A stretch of 64,000 nucleotides of DNA from Curtobacterium sp. MCJR17_055. GTDB taxonomy: Bacteria; Actinomycetota; Actinomycetes; Actinomycetales; Microbacteriaceae. The stretch spans positions 62,001-126,000 of the forward strand of contig NZ_QKLF01000001.1 of assembly GCF_003224335.1 (NCBI RefSeq), written 5' to 3'. Positions 18,371 through 26,563 of this stretch are shown here, piece after piece. A program made the translations under genes and the position numbers. Below the pieces are notes generated by a model, which saw only the letters and a list, made by a program, of their open reading frames with translations, ran no database searches and was not told where the DNA came from. How positions within the stretch are numbered: the stretch's first letter is position 1; every line of letters begins with the position of its first letter.

Positions 18371-18820
18371 TCAGACGGTCCGGGCCCGCAGGGGACGGCG
18401 CCGTCGGCGCTCCGGCAGCAGGCTCCGGACGAAGCCGACGAACGTCGCACCGAGCAGACCACCCATGCCGTTCGACAGCACGTCGCGGGGGTCGGCGACC
18501 CGGTAGGGCAGGTACACGGCCTGCGCGAACTCGATGCCGACCGAGAGCGCGACGGCCACCACGGCACCGAGGACCCACCAGCGCCGGGGCAACCACAGCG
18601 CCGCGATCAGCCCGACCGGCACGAACATGGCGACGTTCGCCAGGAACTCGGTCCGGTCGTAGGTGAACCACGCCCCGTGCGGCAGCTGCTGGACCCAGGC
18701 GACGGCGCGGAGCACGAAGGAGTTCTCGGCCTCGGTGAAGACGTGCGGGGTGAGCGTCATGCGCCAGATCACCCAGGCGTAGCCCGCCGTCAGGGCGAGG
18801 AGGAGCAGTTTCCGCAGCAT
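18371..18820 (-). CDS. VanZ-family membrane protein
   Basis: 149 residues with four predicted membrane helices (about 2-21, 51-71, 75-95, 115-137). VanZ-family features are EFLANVAMFVPVGLIAALW and SVGIEFAQAVYLPYRVADPRDVLSNGMGGLLG, the conserved E-Q-R-D-N pattern of the family. VanZ itself gives low-level teicoplanin resistance, but most homologues have no known role, so resistance should not be assumed. The ATG at 18820 gives the usual length; the hexamer CAGACT sits six bases before it. Confidence 0.88.
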   Translation of the reverse strand: MLRKLLLLALTAGYAWVIWRMTLTPHVFTEAENSFVLRAVAWVQQLPHGAWFTYDRTEFLANVAMFVPVGLIAALWLPRRWWVLGAVVAVALSVGIEFAQAVYLPYRVADPRDVLSNGMGGLLGATFVGFVRSLLPERRRRRPLRARTV

Positions 18821-18950
18821 CGGGCCAGTCTGGGGCACCCCTGCTGGCCGGGCCCTGGGCGGCACCCTGGCATCCGGTGCCGATCGGGTGGGAACATGGC
18901 GGGCGAGAGCGACGCCGAACGGGGGCGGCGCCCGAGCGGGAGGACGGCCC

Positions 18951-19973
18951 ATGCCGGGAGCGCAACGCGCCTCGACCCGCCGACAGTGGGTGTGGATCGG
19001 GGTCGTCGCCGCGCTCGTCACGGCCGTCGTCGTCGCGGTCACGGTGGTCCTCCCGGGCACCGGCGACCGCCAGGTCGTGCATCGCAAGAGCGTCGCCGAG
19101 GCGTGGTCGGGTGGCCTCGCCCGTCAACCGGCGAGCGCGAACCAGCCACGCTGGCACGTGACCGCGGCGCGGGACGCGGGCCGGGTGACCACGGCCGAAC
19201 GCCTCGCCGTGATCGCCGACCGGCCCCTCGCGACGTGGCTCACCGACCCGTCCGTCCCGGAGACCGTCGACACCGCCCGGAGCGTCCTCGCCGCGGCCCG
19301 GTCGCAGCAGGCGACCCCGGTGTTCGTGCTCTACGCGATCCCGGACCGTGACTGCGGCCACTGGTCGCGCGGCGGCACCGCCGAGGACGACTACCTGCCG
19401 TGGGTCCGCGCGGTCGTGCGTGCGCTCGCGGGCTCGCACGCGGTGGTCCTGGTCGAGCCGGACTCGATCGCGCAGATCGCCGTGTGCGAGCGGCTGCAGG
19501 ACACCCGGCTGCCGCTCCTCCGGAGGGCGGTCGGGGCCCTGACCGGGCACGGCCTGACGGTGTACCTGGACGGCGGGAACGAGAACCGGGTCCCGGTGGA
19601 CACGATGGCCGGGTGGCTCCGCCGGGCGGGCGTCGACCGCGTGCAGGGCTTCGCCACGAACGTGTCGAACTTCTACCGCGTGGACCAGGAGCGCGCCTAC
19701 GCCGACGAGCTCGCCGACGCGATCGGGGGCGACCCACACTTCGTCATCGACGTCTCGCGGAACGGGCAGGGGTGGCGGGGCGACTGGTGCAACCCCGACG
19801 GTGCCGGCCTCGGCCAGACCCCGCACGTCACGCGCGGCACCACCCGGCTCGACGCGCTGCTGTGGGTGAAGACGCCCGGGCTGAGCGACGGCGCGTGCAA
19901 CGGCGGACCGGCCGCGGGCCGGTGGTGGGAGGCGTACGCACTCGCCCTGGTCGCGAACCGCAAGCGCGACTGA
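18951..19973 (+). CDS. Membrane-anchored glycoside hydrolase family 6 protein
   Basis: Probable endoglucanase or cellobiohydrolase-type enzyme attacking beta-1,4-glucan, exported and held by an N-terminal membrane segment (about 14-34). The catalytic GH6 signatures are VLYAIPDRDCG (Asp about 134) and VVLVEPDSIAQI (Asp about 171), followed by YLDGGNENRV, GFATNVSNFY, FVIDVSRNGQGW and LLWVKTPGLSDGAC. At 340 residues it is a bare catalytic domain with no carbohydrate-binding module. The ATG is chosen for the GGGAGG upstream. A strong hairpin follows the stop. Confidence 0.92.
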   Translation: MPGAQRASTRRQWVWIGVVAALVTAVVVAVTVVLPGTGDRQVVHRKSVAEAWSGGLARQPASANQPRWHVTAARDAGRVTTAERLAVIADRPLATWLTDPSVPETVDTARSVLAAARSQQATPVFVLYAIPDRDCGHWSRGGTAEDDYLPWVRAVVRALAGSHAVVLVEPDSIAQIAVCERLQDTRLPLLRRAVGALTGHGLTVYLDGGNENRVPVDTMAGWLRRAGVDRVQGFATNVSNFYRVDQERAYADELADAIGGDPHFVIDVSRNGQGWRGDWCNPDGAGLGQTPHVTRGTTRLDALLWVKTPGLSDGACNGGPAAGRWWEAYALALVANRKRD

Positions 19974-19981
19974 CGGCGGGA

Positions 19982-20020
19982 CCGACAGCCGGGAGGCCCG
20001 GTCGCCGAACCGGCTGTCGG
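19982..20020 (+). terminator. Terminator after the GH6 gene
   Basis: 11-bp perfect stem CCGACAGCCGG / CCGGCTGTCGG, with GGGAGGC spanning the start of the 17-base loop. It begins nine bases after the stop. Confidence 0.6.
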
Positions 20021-20042
20021 CCCCCGGTGGTTGCATGTCGCC

Positions 20043-21095
20043 ATGACCAGCCGCTCGCCGCGCTCCGTCGTCCCGCCGTACCTCCTCCGCGCCGTCGCCG
20101 ACGCACCGGAGGACCGGTTCCCGCGCGCTGCCGCCGCAGCCCGGACCGCCCTCGCCTCGATGGACCGCGTCCAGGAGCCGAAGCACGTGACCGGCCTCCG
20201 CGCGGCCAGGACCGCCGAGGCGCCGGACGTCGCTCCGCGGCGCACGATCGCGGACGCCGCCGGCACGACGACGCTGCCGGGCAGGGTCGTGCGGCGGGAG
20301 GGTGACGGCGACACCGGGGACCCCGCGGTCGACGAGGCGTACGCGGGCCTCGGCGCGACGCACGCGTTCTGGCTCGAGGTGTTCGGACGGGCGTCGATCG
20401 ACGGCGCCGGACTCCCCCTCGACGCCACCGTGCACTACGGGCGGGAGTACGACAACGCCTACTGGGACGGGCAGCGGATGGTGTTCGGCGACGGAGACGG
20501 CGAGGTCTTCCGGCGGTTCACCGTCGCGGTCGACGTCATCGGGCACGAGCTGGCCCACGGCGTCACGCAGTACACCGCGGACCTCGTCTACCAGGGGCAG
20601 TCCGGAGCGCTCAACGAGTCGATGAGCGACGTCTTCGGCGTGCTCGTCGCCCAGTACGCCGCCCGGCAGACCGCGGAACAGGCGTCCTGGCTGATCGGCG
20701 AAGGGCTGTTCACGGACGCCGTGCACGGGGTCGCCCTCCGCTCGATGCGTGCGCCGGGCACGGCCTACGACGACCCGGTGCTCGGGGCGGACCCACAGCC
20801 CGCGACCATGGCCGGCTACGTGGAGACCGCCGAGGACCAGGGCGGCGTGCACCTGAACTCCGGCATCCCGAACCACGCGTTCTTCCTCGCCGCGACCACG
20901 ATCGGCGGACCGGCCTGGGTCGGCGCGGGACAGGTGTGGTGGGACGCCCTCACCTCGGCCGAGGTGTCGGCGTCCATCGACTTCGCCGGCTTCGCGGCCG
21001 TCACGGTCCGAGCAGCGGCGGCGCGGTTCGGAGCGGGCTCGCGCGAGCACACCGCCGTCGCCGGTGCCTGGCAGCGCGTCGGGGTGACGGTCTGA
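20043..21095 (+). CDS. M4-family (protealysin-like) zinc metallopeptidase
   Basis: Thermolysin-type protease of 350 residues with zinc ligands HELAH (168-172) and Glu 192 in GALNESMSD. The late active-site His is in GGVHLNSGIPNHAF. The N-terminus lacks a signal peptide and begins with VVPPYLLRAVA, the short protealysin-type propeptide, so the enzyme is either intracellular or exported by a non-classical route, as proposed for protealysins. The start is set by the ATG at 20043 (TTGCAT lies six bases upstream). The next gene encodes its likely protein inhibitor. Confidence 0.93.
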   Translation: MTSRSPRSVVPPYLLRAVADAPEDRFPRAAAAARTALASMDRVQEPKHVTGLRAARTAEAPDVAPRRTIADAAGTTTLPGRVVRREGDGDTGDPAVDEAYAGLGATHAFWLEVFGRASIDGAGLPLDATVHYGREYDNAYWDGQRMVFGDGDGEVFRRFTVAVDVIGHELAHGVTQYTADLVYQGQSGALNESMSDVFGVLVAQYAARQTAEQASWLIGEGLFTDAVHGVALRSMRAPGTAYDDPVLGADPQPATMAGYVETAEDQGGVHLNSGIPNHAFFLAATTIGGPAWVGAGQVWWDALTSAEVSASIDFAGFAAVTVRAAAARFGAGSREHTAVAGAWQRVGVTV

Positions 21096-21145
21096 GCCGC
21101 AGCAGCGCTGCTCGACCGGGCACTCCGGAGCGGATGCGGAGGGCG

Positions 21146-21151
21146 TAGGTT
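21146..21151 (+). promoter_or_regulatory. -10 element of the emfourin gene, predicted leaderless
   Basis: TAGGTT ends seven bases before the ATG at 21159, so the inhibitor can be made independently of the protease. Confidence 0.45.
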
Positions 21152-21158
21152 CCGGGGC

Positions 21159-21476
21159 ATGCAGATCGTCGTGCGCCGCAGTGGTGGGTTCGCCGGCCTC
21201 CCGCGGGCATGGCGGGTCGACACCGATGCCCGTCCGGACGCCGACCGGTGGACGGAACTCGTCGGGGCACTCCCCGGCGAAGGTTCCGTGGCACCCGGGG
21301 CGGCTCCGGAGGGTGCGGGTGGGGAGGATGCCGATCGTGACGACAGCGCCGTCCGCGACGACTACGTGTGGACGGTGACCGTCGCCCGGACCACGGTGAC
21401 GATCCCGGGTCGTCGCCTGGACGGCCCGTGGGCGGCCCTCGTGGAGCAGGTACGCGACCAGGGCGAGCCCGCCTGA
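21159..21476 (+). CDS. Emfourin-like protealysin inhibitor
   Basis: 105 residues with no signal peptide. The beginning MQIVVRRSGGFAGL and the later YVWTVTVARTTVTIPGRRLDGPWAALVEQVR match the emfourin family, whose founding member inhibits the M4 peptidase protealysin and is encoded beside it. A Gly/Asp/Glu-rich insert near residues 45-65 is longer than usual. Position 63 bases after an M4 protease without signal peptide strongly supports the pairing. The inhibitor presumably keeps the protease silent inside the cell. Confidence 0.82.
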   Translation: MQIVVRRSGGFAGLPRAWRVDTDARPDADRWTELVGALPGEGSVAPGAAPEGAGGEDADRDDSAVRDDYVWTVTVARTTVTIPGRRLDGPWAALVEQVRDQGEPA

Positions 21477-21491
21477 CGGGGTCGCTCCCGA

Positions 21492-21524
21492 GCCTCCCGG
21501 CGGGTCGGACGGACCGCAGGAGGC
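21492..21524. terminator. Possible bidirectional terminator between emfourin and HelR genes
   Basis: GCCTCC and GGAGGC pair across about 20 bases with additional imperfect GC pairing inside. The two genes converge here. Confidence 0.4.
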
Positions 21525-21546
21525 ACCGGCCCGACCGGCAGGACGG

Positions 21547-23805
21547 TCAGGCGACCTCGATGACCGTGAGCCGGCGGGTGGGACGGGTCATCGCGACGTA
21601 GACGGCCGCCGCGGCCCGAGCGGCGTCGGAGCCGACCCGGTCCGGGTCGACGAGCAGCACGCCGTCGAACTCCAGGCCCTTCGCGTCCGCGCCGGTGAGC
21701 ACCGTGACCGACCCCGGCCGGGGTGACCCGAGCCCGCGGACGTCGGCCTCGGTCCGGGCCAGGCGCTCGCGGACGGCGGCCACGTCGGCCTCCGGCACGA
21801 TGACGCCGATCGTCCCGGAGCCGATCAGGTCGCGCTCGCCGTCGACCCGGTCCGCGACCGTGTCGAGCAGGTCCGCCCGGTCGACGCGCAAGCGCTCGAC
21901 GGGGTCGCCGTCACGGACCGCCTCGTTCGCGGTCACCGTGAGACCGGCCGCCGCGGCGAAGGCCCCGGCCGCCTGGACGATCGAGCGCGGGGTGCGGTAG
22001 TTGACGGTGAGCTCCTCGAGGCGGGAGTCCAGCGGCACCTCCGGGGCACGACCACGACGACGACGGGCGAGCGCACCGCGGACGTCGTCCCACGTGCGGG
22101 CGGCACCCGGCGACGAGCCCTGCGCCATGTCTCCGACGATCGTGAAGGACCGCAGCGGGTTGCGGCGTGCCAGGACCCGCCACTGCATCGGTGACAGCTC
22201 CTGTGCCTCGTCGACCACGATGTGCCCGTAGGTCCACTCGCGGTCCTCGGCGGCACGCTCGGCGGTGGAGCGCGGGTCCCCGCCCTCCGCGAAGGCACCG
22301 GCGACCTGCTCGGCGCTGACGATGCCCTCGACGCCCATGTTCTCGATGGCCTGCCGGGCGTTCTCGATGTCCCGGTTCCGGGTGGCCTTCGCCTGCCGCT
22401 TCGCCGCACCACCGGTCGGGTCGAACACCCCGAGCAGCTCAGCCGCCTCGTCCAGGAGCGGCACGTCCTCGACCGTGAAGCCGGCCCCGCGCTCGCGCCG
22501 CAGCAGGGCACGTCGCTCGGGCGACCAGTTCGGTGTGAGGGACGCGAGCCAGTTCGGCCGGGCGTACAGGTCCTCGAGGAGCTTCTCGGCCGGCAGCGGC
22601 AGCCACGCCGTGTTGAGCAGGACCCGGGCGTCGTACGAGCTGCGGATGTCCTCGCGCAGCACCTTCTCGTCGGCCTCGTCCACCGTCGTCCCGCGGTGCC
22701 GCAGCTGGTCGGCGAGCAGTCGCGTCATGGCGTCGAGCGCGTTCTTGTTGAACGTGACGCGGGCGACGTTGTGCGGCTTGCCGCGGTCCTGGGCACGGCG
22801 CATGGCGTCGGCGACCAGCTGCGGCGGGACGACGAGCCGTTCGCCCTCGATGTCGAGCGTGACGGACTCGGTCGGGACGACCTGCCGCGACCGGACCGCG
22901 CGGCGGAGCAGGTCGGCCATCTCCCCGGACCCCTTCACGGCGGCGACGTCCCGACGGTCGTGCACGGTGGTGTGGAGCCCCGGGTGGAGCGACCCGAGGG
23001 ACGCCATCACGACACCGGTCTCACCGAGGGACGGCAGCACCTGCTCGATGTACGTCAGGAACGCCGGGGACGGCCCGACGACGAGCACACCGGAACCGCG
23101 CAGACGCTCCCGGTAGGAGTAGAGCAGGTACGCCGCACGGTGCAGTGCGACGGCCGTCTTGCCGGTGCCCGGCCCGCCCTGCACGATGAGGACGCCCTCG
23201 AGCGGGGAGCGGATGATCCGGTCCTGCTCGCCCTGGATCGTCGCGACGATGTCGGTCATCCGCCCGGTGCGCTCGGCGGTGACGGCCGCGAGCAGGGCTC
23301 CCTCGCCCTGCAGGTGCGTGCGCTCGTCGTCGTAGAGCGTGGCGTCGAACACCTCGTCCTCGACGCCGACGACCGTGCGGCCCTCGAGCGTCAGGTGGCG
23401 TCGGGCCCGCATGCCCATGGGATGCGCCGCGGTGGCCTGGTAGAACGCACTCGCGCCCGGCACGCGCCAGTCGAGCAGCAGCGGCCGGTGGTCGGCGTCC
23501 CGCAGCCCGACGCGCCCGATGTACCGGAAGGCGTCCTCGTCAGCGGGCGGGTCCTGGACCTCGAGCCGCCCGAACACCAGGCGGTCGCCCACGCGCCGCA
23601 GGGTGGCGACGGTGTCCTCGTAGAGCCGGGCGAAGGCGTCGCGCTCGGTCCGGCTCTGGTGGTTGCCACCGACTGCCTGCCGGCGGGTCTCGACGAGCCG
23701 CTGCTCGGCCTCGGTGGTCAGTTCGTCGAGTCGGTGGAACAGACCGTCGACGTAGCCGCGTTCACGGTCGATCTCGGTCGGTTCGGAAACACGCGGTTCG
23801 GACAC
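21547..23805 (-). CDS. helR: RNA polymerase recycling motor ATPase, HelD/HelR type
   Basis: Superfamily-1 ATPase of 752 residues that pulls stalled RNA polymerase off DNA; actinobacterial HelR also displaces rifamycins. The N-terminal coiled coil (REGYVDGLFHRLDELTTEAEQRL type) inserts into polymerase. Walker A is VQGGPGTGKTAVALHRAAYLLY, with IVVDEAQELSPMQW (motif II) and FTIVGDMAQGS (motif III) downstream. The C-terminal motor half ends VAMTRPTRRLTVI. Start GTG at 23805, chosen because relatives begin near here; an upstream extension is rich in Arg and unsupported. Class assignment HelD versus HelR is by length and context, not experiment. Confidence 0.88.
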   Translation of the reverse strand: MSEPRVSEPTEIDRERGYVDGLFHRLDELTTEAEQRLVETRRQAVGGNHQSRTERDAFARLYEDTVATLRRVGDRLVFGRLEVQDPPADEDAFRYIGRVGLRDADHRPLLLDWRVPGASAFYQATAAHPMGMRARRHLTLEGRTVVGVEDEVFDATLYDDERTHLQGEGALLAAVTAERTGRMTDIVATIQGEQDRIIRSPLEGVLIVQGGPGTGKTAVALHRAAYLLYSYRERLRGSGVLVVGPSPAFLTYIEQVLPSLGETGVVMASLGSLHPGLHTTVHDRRDVAAVKGSGEMADLLRRAVRSRQVVPTESVTLDIEGERLVVPPQLVADAMRRAQDRGKPHNVARVTFNKNALDAMTRLLADQLRHRGTTVDEADEKVLREDIRSSYDARVLLNTAWLPLPAEKLLEDLYARPNWLASLTPNWSPERRALLRRERGAGFTVEDVPLLDEAAELLGVFDPTGGAAKRQAKATRNRDIENARQAIENMGVEGIVSAEQVAGAFAEGGDPRSTAERAAEDREWTYGHIVVDEAQELSPMQWRVLARRNPLRSFTIVGDMAQGSSPGAARTWDDVRGALARRRRGRAPEVPLDSRLEELTVNYRTPRSIVQAAGAFAAAAGLTVTANEAVRDGDPVERLRVDRADLLDTVADRVDGERDLIGSGTIGVIVPEADVAAVRERLARTEADVRGLGSPRPGSVTVLTGADAKGLEFDGVLLVDPDRVGSDAARAAAAVYVAMTRPTRRLTVIEVA

Positions 23806-23832
23806 TCGCAACCCTTCGGGACAGGGGTACCG

Positions 23833-23838
23833 ATGATA
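23833..23838 (-). promoter_or_regulatory. Probable -10 of helR
   Basis: TATCAT on the minus strand with a leader of about 20 to 25 bases. No inverted repeat matching the rifamycin-associated element was seen around it. Confidence 0.4.
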
Positions 23839-23876
23839 TCCCCCTGCCCCGGTCGGGTCCGAACGCGAGCGCCCGC

Positions 23877-24719
23877 CTACATCTCCTCGTGCGTGTCCGG
23901 GTCGCCGTCCCAGAGCCGCCCGCGCTCGAGGGCGGAGATGGCCTGGACCTCGTCGTCGGTCAGCGAGAAGCCGAACACGTCGAGGTTCTCGCGCTGGCGG
24001 TCCGGGTCGCCCGACTTCGGGACCGGCACGGCGCCGAGCTGGACGTGCCAGCGGAGCACGACCTGGCCGGCCGAGACACCGTGCGCTGCGGCCGCGGCGG
24101 TCACGGGTCCCTCGGTGAGGAGCTCGGACTGCTTCGCCAGCGGGCTCCAACTCTCGGTGACGATGCCGAGACGCTGGTGCACGGCGCGGAGGTCGGCCTG
24201 CGGGAAGTACGGGTGCAGCTCGACCTGGTTCACCGCCGGGGCGACCCCGGTGGCGTCGAGGATGCGGTCGAGGTGCTCGGGGGTGAAGTTCGAGACACCG
24301 ATCGAGCGGACCTTGCCGCTGTCCCGGAGGTCGACGAACGCCTTCCAGGTCTCGACGAACTTCCCGACGGACGGGTTCGGCCAGTGGATGAGGTACAGGT
24401 CGAGGTGGTCGAGCCCCAGGTTCGCCAGGGTCTCGTCCACCGAGCGGTGTGCCTCGTCGTAGCCGTGGTGGCGTCCCGGGAGCTTCGACGTCACGACGAA
24501 CTCGTCGCGCGGCACGTCGGACTCGCGGACCGCACGGCCCACCGCGTCCTCGTTGCCGTAGTTCAGCGCGGTGTCGAGCAGGCGGTACCCGCTCGTGATC
24601 GCCGCACCGACCGCCGCGACCCCCTCGTCTCCGTCGAGCGAGTACGTGCCGAGGCCGAGCGCCGGGATGCGGTGTCCGTCGTTCAGTTCGAGGGTCGGGA
24701 CCTCCGGGACGCCCGCCAT
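23877..24719 (-). CDS. Aldo/keto reductase
   Basis: NADPH-dependent reductase of 280 residues, AKR5-like (2,5-diketo-gluconate reductase group). The catalytic tetrad is complete: Asp 49, Tyr 54 (DTALNYGNE), Lys 79 (VTSKLPG) and His 112 (LIHWPNP). The cofactor phosphate-binding segment VPVPKSGDPDRQRENLDVF is present near the C-terminus. Substrate unknown. The ATG overlaps the stop of the FKBP gene by one base (TGATG), so the two are co-translated from the FKBP promoter. Confidence 0.93.
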   Translation of the reverse strand: MAGVPEVPTLELNDGHRIPALGLGTYSLDGDEGVAAVGAAITSGYRLLDTALNYGNEDAVGRAVRESDVPRDEFVVTSKLPGRHHGYDEAHRSVDETLANLGLDHLDLYLIHWPNPSVGKFVETWKAFVDLRDSGKVRSIGVSNFTPEHLDRILDATGVAPAVNQVELHPYFPQADLRAVHQRLGIVTESWSPLAKQSELLTEGPVTAAAAAHGVSAGQVVLRWHVQLGAVPVPKSGDPDRQRENLDVFGFSLTDDEVQAISALERGRLWDGDPDTHEEM

Positions 24720-25090
24720 CAGCGGACGCCGAGCAGGTCGATGACGAAGATGAGCGTCTTGCCGGAGAGGAAGTGTCCGCCGCCGGCCGGGCCGTAGGCG
24801 AGCTCCGGCGGGACGACGAGCTTGCGGCGACCGCCGACCTTCATGCCGGGGATGCCCTCCTGCCAGCCGCGGACGAGCGCCGCGAGCGGGAAGTCGATCG
24901 GCTCGCCACGGCCCCAGGAGCTGTCGAACTCCTCGCCGGACTCGTACTCGACGCCGGCGTAGTGGACCTTGACGGTCGAGCTCGCCTCGGCGACGTCGCC
25001 GTCGCCCACGACGATGTCGGTGACCACGAGGTCGGTGGGGGCGGGGCCCTCGGGGGCGTCGAACTCGGGCTTGCTGTTCAGGTCAGTCAT
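24719..25090 (-). CDS. FKBP-type peptidyl-prolyl cis-trans isomerase
   Basis: 123-residue single-domain folding catalyst with no signal peptide, so cytoplasmic. The FKBP core starts with VKVHYAGVEYESGEEFDSSW, followed by FPLAALVRGWQEGIPGMKVGGRRKLVVPPELAYGP, which supplies the active-site aromatic and aliphatic residues. The core ends LIFVIDLLGVR. First gene of a two-gene unit with the aldo/keto reductase. Confidence 0.95.
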   Translation of the reverse strand: MTDLNSKPEFDAPEGPAPTDLVVTDIVVGDGDVAEASSTVKVHYAGVEYESGEEFDSSWGRGEPIDFPLAALVRGWQEGIPGMKVGGRRKLVVPPELAYGPAGGGHFLSGKTLIFVIDLLGVR

Positions 25091-25159
25091 GCCCGACAGT
25101 CAACCAGAGGACGTGCACGTGCCCCGCAGGAGCCCTCCAGGCCACAGAATGGTTCCACT

Positions 25160-26479
25160 GTGACACCAGACGCCCCCGCGAAGCCCCACCGCTCCCTGCT
25201 CGCCGACCTCACCCCGCTCCGCCGCTCCCCCGCGTTCGCGCGGCTCTGGATCGGCAGCTCGATCGCCGGCATCGGCACCATGATGACGAGCGTCACGGTC
25301 GGGCTCGAGGTGTACGAGATCACGCGCTCGACGTTCATGGTGTCGCTCGTCGGCGTCATCTCGCTCGTGCCGATGATCCTCGCCGGGCTGTACGGCGGCA
25401 TGCTCGCGGACGCCTTCGACCGCCGCACGGTGGCCCTGGTCTCCGCCGTCATGGCCTGGGTGTCGACCGCGATGATCGCCGCGCACGCCTGGCTCGGGCT
25501 CGACAGCGTCGTGCTGCTCTACGTGCTCGTGACCGTCAACGCCGTCGCGGGCACCGTGATCGGCGCGTCCCGGGCGGCGATCGTCCCGCGGCTGGTGGGC
25601 AACGACCTGCTCCCCGCGGCGAGCGCCCTCAACAGCATCAGCGCCGGGTTCTCCGTGACGGTCGGGCCGGCGGTCGGCGGTGTGCTCGTCGCCGCGTTCG
25701 GCTTCGCCCCGACCTACACGGTGGACGTCGTGCTCTTCAGCGCCGCGTTCCTCGGCGTGGTGACGCTGCCACGGATGGCTCCCGAGCACGACGCCCTCCG
25801 TCCGGGCCTGTCGTCGCTCGTCGAGGGTGCGCGGTTCCTCCGCCGCTCCCGGAACATCACGATGACCTTCGTGCTCGACATCATCGCCATGACGTTCGGG
25901 CAGCCTCGGGTGCTGTTCCCCGCGATCGGTGCCCTGGTCGTCGGCGGCGGGTCGATCACGGTCGGCGCCCTCTCAGCCGCCTACGCGGTCGGTGCGCTGC
26001 TGTCCGGTGTCTTCTCCGGCCCGCTCGGGCACGTCCGCCGACAGGGCGAGGCGGTCGGCTGGGCGATCACGGTCTACGGCGGCGCGATCGCCGCGTTCGG
26101 CGTCGTCGTCGCGGCCGCGCACCTCCTCGGCGGACGGGCGTCGGAGACGTTCTCGACGGGGATCCTGCCGGCACTGGCGCTCTGCGCGCTGGCCCTCGCG
26201 GTGGCCGGCGGCGCGGACAACGTGAGCAGCGTGTTCCGCGGGACGATCCTCCAGGCCGCCGCGCCCGACGGCATGCGCGGCCGACTGCAGGGCATCTTCA
26301 TCGTCGTGGTCACCGGTGGGCCGCGCGTGGGTGACCTGTACGCCGGTCTGGTCGTCGCCGCGGGCTTCGCCTGGCCGCCGCTCATCGGCGGCGTCCTCAT
26401 CATCGCGCTCGTCGCGCTGCTGCTCCGGCTCGTCCCGTCGTTCCGCCGGTACGACGCGCTGCACCCGAACGCGAACTGA
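25160..26479 (+). CDS. MFS exporter (EntS-like)
   Basis: 439 residues with about 11 or 12 hydrophobic helices. It has the MFS_3/EntS-type beginning LRRSPAFARLWIGSSIAGIGTMMTSVTVGLEVYEIT, the loop-2/3 motif GMLADAFDRRTV, and AAPDGMRGRLQGIFIVVVTGGPRVGDLYAG near helix 11. Family members export siderophores or drugs; the substrate here is unknown. The start is a GTG at 25160, 69 bases from the divergent FKBP gene, with CAGAAT nine bases upstream. The downstream hairpin is shared with aspA. Confidence 0.87.
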   Translation: MTPDAPAKPHRSLLADLTPLRRSPAFARLWIGSSIAGIGTMMTSVTVGLEVYEITRSTFMVSLVGVISLVPMILAGLYGGMLADAFDRRTVALVSAVMAWVSTAMIAAHAWLGLDSVVLLYVLVTVNAVAGTVIGASRAAIVPRLVGNDLLPAASALNSISAGFSVTVGPAVGGVLVAAFGFAPTYTVDVVLFSAAFLGVVTLPRMAPEHDALRPGLSSLVEGARFLRRSRNITMTFVLDIIAMTFGQPRVLFPAIGALVVGGGSITVGALSAAYAVGALLSGVFSGPLGHVRRQGEAVGWAITVYGGAIAAFGVVVAAAHLLGGRASETFSTGILPALALCALALAVAGGADNVSSVFRGTILQAAAPDGMRGRLQGIFIVVVTGGPRVGDLYAGLVVAAGFAWPPLIGGVLIIALVALLLRLVPSFRRYDALHPNAN

Positions 26480-26511
26480 CGCGCCGGGGCGCGCCCGTCG
26501 CACGCACGGTG

Positions 26512-26556
26512 CGGACGGGAGGCTGCGCGCCGGACCCGGGGCGTGCCTCCCGTCCG
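26512..26556. terminator. Bidirectional terminator between MFS and aspA genes
   Basis: 12-bp perfect stem CGGACGGGAGGC / GCCTCCCGTCCG between converging genes; GGGAGGC core. Confidence 0.7.
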
Positions 26557-26563
26557 GCAGCGG

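Noticed and set aside
18371-18820. Glycopeptide (teicoplanin) resistance by VanZ
   Set aside because: VanZ-family proteins are widespread in sensitive bacteria and there are no other van genes.
23806-23876. Rifamycin-associated element upstream of helR
   Set aside because: I looked for a long inverted repeat between helR and the aldo/keto reductase gene and found only unrelated short GC symmetry.
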